Source: Thalassoroseus pseudoceratinae (GTDB lineage: Bacteria > Planctomycetota > Planctomycetia > Planctomycetales > Planctomycetaceae). Taken from it: a DNA stretch of 64,000 bases. The notes below the pieces were generated by a model. It searched no databases, had not been told where the DNA came from, and was given only the letters and a program-made list of their open reading frames with translations. Numbering within the stretch: the first letter of the stretch is position 1; each line of letters starts with the position of its first letter. The stretch covers positions 823,242 through 887,241 of the forward strand of contig NZ_JAALXT010000004.1 in assembly GCF_011634775.1 (NCBI RefSeq). The letters run 5' to 3'. Both the position numbers and the translations under genes were made by a program. Positions 1-10,400 of this stretch are shown piece by piece.

Positions 1-1
1 C

Positions 2-739
2 TCCTTCGAAAAAACCAGTTCCGAGTGGCGGAAAGTCGGTGAGCAGCTCAACAACCTCATGGACACCAACCAAGGGCAACTGGAGGAAGTGATTGTTCGC
101 ACCTCGCAATCCTTGGAAGAGTTCAGCCTCGCGATGCGGAAAACCCAACAAACGCTGACCAACGCCAATCAGATCCTTGGCGACCCGGAAAGCCAACGAG
201 CCTTGAAAACCGCGCTGGAAGCGTTACCACAACTCGTGGACGAAACTCGTGGGGCGATCGGTTCGGTGCGGACGGCCGTGGTGACGGCGGACAAAAACCT
301 CTCCAACTTGGAGCGTGCTACGCAACCGCTCGCCAAGCGGACCGCGTCGATTGTGCTGCGATTGGACAACACACTCGCGAACTTGGAAGCCGTTTCCCAA
401 GACGTCAATGTGCTGACCAATCTCGCCGCCCAGGAGAACGGCACGCTCCGCAAGTTCGCGACCGATCCCACGCTGTATCAAAATCTCAATCAGACTGCCG
501 AAATGTTGACGCTTCTCATGCGGAACCTCGAACCGATTCTGCACGACGCTCGCATCTTCAGCGACAAAGTCGCCCGACACCCGGAAGTGCTAGGAATCAG
601 CGGTGCATTGGCCCCGAGTTCCGGCGTGAAACAATCGGGCGTTCGGCAAACCAACTTCGAGCAACCGTCGGCGGCTCCGAAAGGCAAACCGACCCCACAA
701 CGAACCGTGGGACGCCCCAGCAATTATGGACGGAATTGA
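2..739 (+). CDS. MCE/MlaD-like protein, C-terminal part (partial)
   Basis: The frame is open from the left edge through the first Met at 59, so the true start lies outside the window. About 245 residues are visible. They are almost entirely helical with regularly spaced hydrophobics (for example TLANLEAVSQDVNVL), followed by a Pro/Ser/Lys-rich tail. This is the usual look of the coiled C-terminal half of MCE (MlaD-type) lipid-transport substrate-binding proteins, which sit at the inner membrane and reach into the periplasm. The diagnostic N-terminal MCE domain is not in the window, so the family call is inference; another coiled-coil envelope protein is possible. It ends 48 bp before lspA on the same strand. 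Confidence 0.5.
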   Translation, partial: SFEKTSSEWRKVGEQLNNLMDTNQGQLEEVIVRTSQSLEEFSLAMRKTQQTLTNANQILGDPESQRALKTALEALPQLVDETRGAIGSVRTAVVTADKNLSNLERATQPLAKRTASIVLRLDNTLANLEAVSQDVNVLTNLAAQENGTLRKFATDPTLYQNLNQTAEMLTLLMRNLEPILHDARIFSDKVARHPEVLGISGALAPSSGVKQSGVRQTNFEQPSAAPKGKPTPQRTVGRPSNYGRN

Positions 740-787
740 CAGATTCCATTGCAACGACGATGCTGAAGGAACAGTTCTCGAAACGAC

Positions 788-1342
788 ATGCACGACGGAT
801 TGGCTATGAGTGAATCGGACGAAAAATTCCCCCGCGTTTGGGTGTTGCTGGGGATTTTGATACTCGGCATCGGAATTGACCAGGGGACGAAGTGGTGGGC
901 CACGCAGTCGCTACACCCCCACACCGTCCACTCGTATTTCGGAGACACGTTCCGTCTCACTTATGCCTTGAATCCCGGTGCATTCCTCGGATTGGGCGGA
1001 AATCTCTCCGCGACGGCCCGGTTTTGGTTGCTCACCGGATTGAATTCGGTGTTCCTCGTCGCGTTGATCGTGGTGCTGATCGTGAATTGGAAAATGCGTC
1101 CGATTTCGTTCGTCTCACTGGCGTTGTTGCTCTCGGGCGGTATTGGAAATCTCATTGACCGCACCACTCAAAACGGGTTGGTCACTGACTTTCTGAACGT
1201 GGGTATCGGTTCGCTTCGCACAGGGATTTTCAACGTCGCCGATATGGCCATCATGGCGGGGGCCGGAATTCTGCTTTGGCAATCGTTCCGTGACGAAAAA
1301 GCCCGACAAACCAACGACTCATCCGCCGCCGTCGCCCAGTAG
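788..1342 (+). CDS. lspA: Lipoprotein signal peptidase (signal peptidase II)
   Basis: Inner-membrane aspartyl protease that removes signal peptides from diacylglyceryl-prolipoproteins. Its 184 residues fit the family. Four hydrophobic segments lie near residues 17-30, 58-70, 78-99 and 107-120, with a fifth near 148-165. Family motifs are visible: GIDQGTKWW near the N-terminus (D31), NPGAFLG at 62-68, GGIGNLIDR at 117-125, and the two catalytic aspartates D134 (VTDFLN) and D152 (FNVADMAI). The start is uncertain: Met1 at 788 has only a distant AAGGA, and Met7 at 806 is a possible alternative. The C-terminal tail is short and hydrophilic. A hairpin lies downstream, between this gene and the convergent surface-protein gene. 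Confidence 0.95.
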   Translation: MHDGLAMSESDEKFPRVWVLLGILILGIGIDQGTKWWATQSLHPHTVHSYFGDTFRLTYALNPGAFLGLGGNLSATARFWLLTGLNSVFLVALIVVLIVNWKMRPISFVSLALLLSGGIGNLIDRTTQNGLVTDFLNVGIGSLRTGIFNVADMAIMAGAGILLWQSFRDEKARQTNDSSAAVAQ

Positions 1343-1381
1343 ACGGCATGGCATCACGTTTGTGATGACCGCGAACCGCAA

Positions 1382-1414
1382 CAAAAAACCCCTCGACGAG
1401 TTTCGCCGAGGGGT
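1382..1414 (-). terminator. Intrinsic terminator of the giant surface-protein gene
   Basis: An 8-bp perfect stem (1388-1395 ACCCCTCG with 1407-1414 CGAGGGGT) has an 11-nt loop. Read on the minus strand the hairpin is followed by TTTTTTG, so it fits the minus-strand gene ending at 1478. On the plus strand the following TCGTTGTTTT is weaker, so it may also serve lspA. Confidence 0.75.
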
Positions 1415-1477
1415 CGTTGTTTTAACTGCGTTTCAACCGAGGGCTTGCACGCTCCATGCAAACCCTCCGATCAGTGA

Positions 1478-4400
1478 CTACAGTGTTGGAAGGTCCGAAT
1501 TCACAACGCGGTTATCACCGGTCAACGGGTTCCAGAAGAAGAGTTCATCGCCACCGTTGCCGCTCACTCGCTCCACCACATCCGTGAACTGATTGCCGTT
1601 GATCGCGGTATTCGAGATCGGATTGTCGATGATGGTGAAATCCAAGTCCTCGAATGCCCCGTCCACAACGGCCAAGCGGTTCTTGCCGCTGGACGGATCC
1701 CAGAAGAACACTTCGTCCAACCCGTCGGAGTTGAAATCGCCGATGGCCATTTTCGGGAACATGTTGCCGTTGAAGGCCGATCGTTCGATGACATTCGTAC
1801 GGACCGAAGCGAACGTCGTCGAGACGCCAGCAACGTCCGTCGCGAAGTCGACAACTCGGTTCTTGCCGGTTTCCAGGTTGATGAACAACAACTCATCCGG
1901 GCCGCCTTCGATGAAGTGTCCGACGTGGACGCTCTCGAAATCGTTTCCGTTGATTGCCGTCGGCGACACGAGATTCGTTCGAATCCCGACCGCCACCGTG
2001 GTTTCACCGGGCACGTCGCCGGCGAGGTGAATTAGCCGGTTCTTGCCGGTCACCGCATTGTAGAAGAACAAGTCTTCGGCTCCACCACCATCGAAGTTGC
2101 CGACAACAACTTGATCGAAATCGTTACTGTTGATGGCCGGTTTCACGATGGCGTTCTGTTGCAAGTTCGCCGAAACCTGGTTGGTCTCGGTGTCATACGA
2201 GAGGTGCAACAGACGGTTCGTACCGCTAGCCGGATCCCAGAAGAACAAGCTGTCGGAGTCCCCTTCGTCGAAGTTCCCGACGATCAACTGCCGGAACATA
2301 CCGTCGTTGATCACAGTTGGTCCGATCGGGTTTTCCTGAGATGTTCCATCTTCGAGCAGCAACAAGTTTTCGCCGGTCGCCGGGTTCCAGAACAACAAGT
2401 CATCCTTCAACCCAGATTCGTCACCGTCAAAGTTCCCCGACGCCGAACTCGGGTATTGAATGCTGATCATCTCCGGATCGACTGCCGAACTGACAACTGT
2501 TTGCAGCAGCGGTCGAATGACGGCTTCGGCTTGGGAATCCGCAACGGTGACATCGCGACCACTGGCGTTGAGATTCGCAAGATCGACGGTGAAGTTCAGT
2601 TGTTCGGAACTAAACCGCGAACCACTTGCATCGACGGTGATCTGAGCACTCGTCTGACCGGCAGGAATCGTGAGAGTTCCGGTGGTCGCCGTGTAGTCCT
2701 CGCCGGCAATTGCGGTTCCGTCGACGGTTGCAAAGTCAATTTGCACATCGGCATCGCTCGGCTGACTCAAAGAGACGTTAAAGACGACTTCCAAGCTCTC
2801 GCTGTTCCCGCTGCGAACTCGCACGTCACCGATTGAAACCGCCGCCGAATCATCGTTGGTGATCGTCGCCAAGCCTTGACTATCCGCAATCGTCACATCG
2901 CGGCCTTCGGCTGATACGTTCGCAATGTTGAGGGCGAAGTTTTCGCTCAATTCGACAAGGTTATCCCCCGTCACACCCACGTTGACGATCCCACGTGTTT
3001 GACCGGCGGGAATGGTCAGGGTTCCGGTGGTTGCGATGAAGTCGCTACCACCATTCGCTGTTCCATTTGCCGTTGCATACTCAACCGTCACGTCCCGGTC
3101 GACCGGTTGCGAAAGCACAACTGCGAAACCCGCCGTTGCGATCGTACCGGCATCCGCTTCCGCGATCGCCAAATCGTTGACGCTCACGGTCGCGAAATCG
3201 TTGTCTGCAAGTGTCAGCTGACCTTGTCCATCTTCGATCGAAACATTTCGCTCAAAAGCTTGCACGTTAGAAATTTCCACGACAAACGCTTCATCGGCTT
3301 CAACCACGGTATCGCCAATCAACGTCACCGAAACCGTTCCGCTGGTTTGACCGGCGGGAATGGTGAGGGTTCCCGACTTGGCGATGTAGTCCACGCCAGC
3401 TTTCGCCGATCCATCAGCAGTTGCGTAGCTCACGGTTACGTTGCGATCGACTGGATGGTCCAACGCGATGGTGAAGGTTTTGACTTGGCCTTCGGTATCC
3501 GTCTCGGTGGCACTGACATCGTTGATCCCGATTTCGGTGCTGTCGTCGTTGAGAATTGAAACTCGTCCGACACTCTCAACCACGGCGTGATCGCGACCGT
3601 TGAATTCAAAGTCCGACAGTTGAACCGTGAAATATTCGTCCGCTTCCGTGACTCGGTCTCCCAAGACCTCCACCGTAATCGTGCCAGATGTTTCACCAGC
3701 CGGGATCGTCAGACTTCCCGGCTCCGCTTTGAAATCGCTTCCTGCGAATGCGGTCCCGTTCGCCATGACATAGTCGAATGAAACATCGGCATCCGAAGGA
3801 TTGCTGAGGGTCACGGTCAGCGTACGCGTGGTGACACCATCGTTCCCTTCAGTCAGCGAGATATCGTTGATGCTGAAATTCGACTGGTCATCGTTGAGAA
3901 CCGTCGCACGCCCGGTCGAGTCGAGAATATCGACATCGAGCCCGTTCGCTTGCAGATTGAAAATGTTCAACGCGAAGGTTTCAGAGATTTCAGTGGCGTT
4001 GTCATCCAGCAATTCGACGGACACATTCGCGGAAGATTGCCCAGCGGGGATCGTGATCGTGCCGGTTTTCGCCGTGAAATCACTGCCCGCCTTTGCCGAC
4101 TCCGCAACGGTTTCGTAGCTCACGGTGACATCTTGGGAAACCGGGCTCGTCAAGCTAACCGTGAAGTTGACAACATCCGTTTCGCCTTCGGTCACTTGAA
4201 CATCACCGACCGAAATCGTTTCCGTGTCGTTGTCGCTAATCGTCACCGTCCGCGACTTGGCGTCAGCAAAAGCAACATTTCGGGTGTTGGCATTGATGCT
4301 CGTCAGCGTGAGCGTGAAGTTCTCGTCGAGTTCGACGAGTTGATCGTCCGTGATGTCGATTTCGATCACACCCTGCGTTTGTCCAGCAGGAATCTCGATC

Positions 4401-7400
4401 GTCCCCGTAGCGGCAGTAAAGTCGCTTCCGCCGGTTGCCGTTCCGTTGGAAGTCGCGTAACCGATCGTCACCGTTTCGTCGACGGCTTTGCTGAGCGAAA
4501 CCGTGAAGCTCGCTTTCCCATTGGCTTCATCGACCGAAGTCAATTCATCAAGCGAAACCAGGGCACTATCGTTATTCTGAATCGTGACCGTTCCCCGAGA
4601 ATCGGTGACTTGCACGAAATGATCACCCGCCGATGGGTCGGAAAGATCGATGTAGAACACTTCGTCGGCTTCAACGACGTTGTCGCCAAAGACATCGTAT
4701 GGAATCACCCCGGTGGTTTTACCAGCGGGAATGGTCAGTGTGCCAGCTCGGACACCGTAGTCGTTGCTACCGCTGGTCGCGGTGCCGTCGGTGGCGGTGA
4801 AGTTCACCGTGAGATCGTGATCCACCGAACGGTTCAGACTCACGGTCACCCCCGCCCCGAGTGTTACACCGGCGTCGAATTCCGCAAACGAGCTGTCACC
4901 GACACTCAATGTCAACAGATCATTGTCGTTGATAAACGTCGACGAAGTTGTGGAGGGTAACTCCACGTTGCGGCCCCCCGCCTGCAAGTTGCTGACGGAG
5001 AGTTGAATCGACTCCGTCAATTCGCTGAGGCTATCATCGAGAATCGGAATTCGTAGCGATGCATACCGTTGTCCGGCCGGAATCGTGATCGAACCGGACT
5101 TCGCAGTGTAATCGCTTCCCGCCGTTGCCGTGCCATCCGACGTTGTGTAGTCGACCGTCACATCATGATCAACGGGCAAGGTCAAGTGGAATTCAAAACC
5201 CGTCGTCGGCTCACCGGTCTCGGACTCACCACCAACACCACTTGGATAGAAGACGAGCTGACTCTTCAACTGGTTCGTCAGTGTGACTTCACCGGTACCG
5301 TCTTCGATCTGAACATCGAATCCTCCCGACTGCACATTGCTGAGATTGACTGTGAACGTCTCGTTCAACTCCACAACCATGTCATCCGCTGGGTTGATCA
5401 CAATGACGGCCGAAGTCTGGTTCGGCGCGAACGTCACGGTGCCGGTTCCGTTCGTGTAGTCATGGGAATTCGTAGTTCCATCGGTGACGGAGTAATCGAC
5501 AGTCACTTGATGAGCGACCGGACGATCCAAAGTGACCGACAAGACCACAGAACCATCGACATCATCCGCGATGGTGGCCTGCCCTACAGAGATTTTTGAA
5601 ACATCGTCGTTGTCGATCGTCGCCACTCCGGTGCCGTCGACAATTTCGATGTCGTAGCTACCGGCGTCGGGATTGGACAACACCATGTTGAGAGTTTCGT
5701 CGGCTTCGGCATCGCTGTCGCCGGCAACTTCCACCGTGATCGTGCCACTGGTTTGACCGGCGGTGATCACCAACTGACCGGCCTTTTTCGCATAATCCAC
5801 GCCTTCAGTGGCCGTCACAGCTTGCGAGGCGAAATCGATGGTCACGTCTTCGTTGATCGGACTGCTCAGAGTCACCACGAACGTCTTGGACGAAGTATTG
5901 ATGTCGCCTTCGGTGATCGTAATGTCGTTGATCGACACCTTGACGATGTCTTCATTTTCGATCGTCGCGGTTGCCGACTCTGATTCCGCATCGTCGGGGA
6001 ACTCCACCGAGTATTCACCGGCATCGATGTTGGATAGTTCAATGGAGAAGGTTTCGTCATCCTCGACCAAAACTTCCCCGATCACCGAGATCGTCACGGT
6101 TGCCGATGTATTCCCAGCGGAAATCGTGACGGTTCCCGATTTGTCAGTGTAGTCCAAACCAGCCGTCGCCGTACCGGCGACGAGTTTGTAGTCGACCGTG
6201 ACATCGTGCTCGACTTTGCGGTCCATCGCAATTGTGAAGGTGAAGTCGGTGGTTTCGCTGTCACCTTCGAGCTTTTGGATATCGTCTACAGTGATGACTG
6301 CGGTATCGCTGTCGGTGATGGTGCCGGTTGCGGCGGACTGGAACGTGAACTGACTCACGCTGAAGTTCGTGCTTTCGTCGATCGGTGCTCCCACCCAAAT
6401 CGTGCCGTCATTCACCGCGACGGATTGCAACCCGGTGAGTGACGCGACGGAATCCACCAACTTCAATGAGGTCGGTTCGCTGACATCGTAGACTTCCAGC
6501 CCATCGGTCTCGGTCGCGATGTAGGCGAATTTGCCATCGACTGCGTAGTCCACAATCGCAAGTCCCGTGTTCGTCCCCGCTTCGACGATGTTTTCTGGAT
6601 TGGAAATGTCCAGAATGATCAACGGTTTGTCCGAGGCACCGACCACGTGAGCATACCGACCGGAAACGTGAACGCTCGCTGGTGGCATCGTCGCAGAGTA
6701 GGTATCGAGTGTGGTCACTTCTTCGTCGTCGATCTCACTCAGATCGAGAATGACGACCTTACCAGTCGTGTCCAGCACGAGCACTTCATCGTCACCGATA
6801 AACTGCGCGTCGGCCACGGTACTTAGTCCCAGATCGGCCAATGCGAACGAACGGTACGTGTCCGGATCGGTCGATTCACCGGGCAAATGCACATCGAGTT
6901 TCGTCGCGCTGATAGCCAGCAACCGCACGTCGTTGTTGTCGTAACGAACCAATTGATACTCGTCGAGGTCCGCATCGTTTGGAGTCATCGACTCCGTCGT
7001 CACACCAAGTTGCTCCTGACGGTCGGCGTCGACGATGATCGACTGGAAGCCGTGTCCCCCAGTGAGGGCAACCACAATTGCTGCCGATTCGCCCGCGCCA
7101 TGCGTGACATCGAAGCTCGCGAATTCCCCGGCCGTCGTTGTGGGAATGGTGAGGGTTTTCTCCAGCGATTGATCGCCACCGATGCTGAAGATGTGAATCC
7201 CATCGTCGTTCAAAAGATAGTAGAAACCGTCTTGAACCAACGTCTGAATCGGCTCGGACTCCGTGTTGGCCAGCGTTGTGTCGGCCACCCAGATCAAGTC
7301 AGAGTCTTTGAGGACGACGAATTCGCCGTTGGAATCCAAGTTCGACAGTTGCAGTTGGAACGTCTGGCTGAGTTCGACCACGCTGTCATTGGGAACATCG

Positions 7401-10400
7401 ACTTCGATCTCAACCGAGGTGTCGCCCGCTTTGATCGTGGCGGTTCCGGTTGATCCAGTGTAGTCGCTGTCTTCGGTCGTCGCGGTTCCATCGACCGTGT
7501 TGTAGTCGAAGGTCACGTCGACATCCAAAGCGGCACTCAATGTGACCGTGAACTTCGCTTTGCCTTCGGTTTCTTCGTTGTGCTCGATGTCCTCGACCGA
7601 AACGATTGCTGCATCATCATTGATGACCGTCGCCGAGGTTGAGATGCTGCTGACAAAGTTGCTGAACGGAAGAGTGTGACCATCGACGCTCGCGCTGTCC
7701 AAGCTGACCGAGTATGCGGCATCTTTTCCGTAATCCGTATTGCCGTTGATGATGAAGCTCAACGTCTCGATTTCATTCGCTGTCCCCTCAAAGTACAACT
7801 TATTCGATGGGCCCGAGTTCGATCCGATTTGCGTCGAATAGTTCACTTCGATGCCGCCATCGACATCGTCGAGAAGTGTCACGGTGAATGTGAGTTGTTT
7901 CGTGCCCTCATCGCCTTCGGTGATGTCCGCCGCTTCGATGGTGAACTCTGGCAAATCATCACTATAGATGACACCTGTGTGATGGGATTCACTCACGTCG
8001 AGTTTTGTCAGTTGAGTGTTCGACGAGATATTCGACAATTTCAGCGAAAAGGTCTCGTTGCCTTCGACCAACTCGTCACCGTTGACACGTACCTTGATCA
8101 CGCGGGTGGTTTCGCCTTCACGGAACGTCAGCGTCCCGGACGGCAAATCACCGACGAAGTCATTGGCCGACGCCGTATCGTCTTCATCAATGGTCACGGC
8201 GTAATCGACGGTGGTTTCCCCAATCAGGCCCAATTCGCCACTTCGCGTGACGGTGAACGAGACGTAGGTTTCCCCATCATCACCTTCGAACGCACTGCTC
8301 GATTCGGCCGACAACACAGGTTTGTCGAGCACGAAGACTTTGTTGATCCGCAGCACGTCGATCGTTTTGGTGCTGGCGGTACCCACCAATTCGGGATCGC
8401 CTTCACCACTGACGGCACTTTGCACGTCGAACGAGCCCGTGCCGGTAAATCCAGAATCCGGACGGAAGTACAACTCGAACGAACCACTGACACCAAAGAT
8501 TTCCCAATCGAGATAGTCATTCTCGTTGATCGTCACTTCGGACTCACCGTCGAGGTAGTACAGCGTGCCGTTGGTGATGTTCGTGATCTGGAACTGATCG
8601 GCGTCGGCGAAATACCCATCCAGTGAACGAGTGAGGAAGATTGGTGCGTCGTTATCGATTTCGGTGTAAGACGTCGGGAAGTTCACGCCGCTCGCGCTAT
8701 CCGATGTGGACTCGATGATGCGGAACTCCGCGACGCCTTTGAAACCGTCATCGGGTCGGAAGTACAAGTACGCATTGCCATTGCCATAGCTAACGAACTC
8801 GTTGGCTCCCAATTCTTGCGTGAATTCGGCGTCCTTGTAGAGCGTGCCGTTCTCTAGGCCATCGATTTTGAAGTGCGTGATGCCCGCATCTGTGGACGCC
8901 GCACTCCGAATGACGGAAATCGGTTCGCGAAGATCATTCCCTTCGGTCGTGTAATAACCGAAGCGAATATTCGCGTTCTGAATCGCTTGGCTACCTTGGT
9001 CGAAGTAGCTCGAGCTGTCTAGCGAGCTGAGTTGAAGGACTCCGCTGAGCGAGAAGAAGTTCCCGAAGTCCACCGGACTGGAGGAAGTCATTGTGGCATG
9101 GTTCGACGTGACAACTGGTCCAGACGCCCACACGCCGCCCACACCGGTGATGGTAAATGGATGCTGACGGTTGCCGCTCACGGGAACGAGATCAACCGGA
9201 ATCGTGAATGGCAAATTCGTATCCGGCGTGAGGATGATTGAGATTCCCTCGGAGAGATGTTCGCTGGTCTCCGATTCCGAATCTTTCTCCGCATTGCTTC
9301 CGTAGAACGCAGGGTCGACGACATCCACCACCGCAATCCCGTTTGCCGTGCTAACGGTGGAGTTTTCATCCGTGTCGATGCGATCGCCCGCAACGGCACC
9401 GGTTTCGTCCCATGCCCGGAACGTGATTGTCGGTTGAGCGTGCGTCAAAGTTTCAAATGGACCGTCATTGTATCCGCTGTAGTATTCCGAACCCCCGTAG
9501 TACCCGGTGTAAGGAAACTCGTCGGCCAGGAACGTGATTTCTTCCGTCCCCGTCAGGACCAACGCCGACGATTCGGAAATTCCCGGAGTGAAATCGGTCA
9601 GTTCCAATTCGCTCGTGATACGGATTTCAGTGAGATCACCTCCGTATTGCTCGCCATACTCATAGTGCTCCGCTTCGAAGAAACTGTATCCGCTGGGGAT
9701 GATATCCACTTCGATATCGGCAAATGCGAATTGAAGATAGAAGGACTGTGCGAGGAGGTCGAATGCTGTCGGTCCTTGGCCGTCATTCGCGTCGAAATCG
9801 ACGTACATCGTGAGCACGCCGTCTTCCAATGTCGCTGGAACCTGCAATTGCATTTGCGGATCGAGTTCGTCGAGGTCCAAAATTCGGAACTGCAACCCGT
9901 CAATCCGTGATTTGATCACCGCCGGCACACCGATCAACTCTTCCAAGTTCAAGGTGTTGTACGTTGAGATCACTTCGCGTGTGTATTCTTCCTCGACACC
10001 ATCATAGACGGCAAACCAGAGGCCGTTCGAGTCGTCGACACTGGTAATCGCGATGCCATCCAACGTCCCGACTTCTTCGCGGATCCCCTTGCTACCGAGT
10101 CGGTCCAAGATGGTTTCCACGCTGGTCAGCGACTGTCCATTTTCCCCACTCTGATTGAAATTCTGCCCGTACGTCGAGTAGTTGAGGAAGGACACTCCCA
10201 GGTATTCCGGAGCGGAAACCGTATCGACCAAAGTCACACCGGGGAGTTGATTGGCGAATTCCCCGTAAACAGCGCTGTTGGAAATTGCTTCTGTTGTTCC
10301 GTACTCGAAGCGATCGGAAGCTGGACTGGACGGAAACGTGCTGTAAGAACTTTGAATGTTCGCCTGATCGCTGCCGTTGCCGAAAGTGATTCCGACGGCA

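Noticed and set aside
2500..6320. Regular DNA repeats, CRISPR-like at first sight
   Set aside because: The repeats are about 340 bp units inside one open frame and encode Calx-beta domains.
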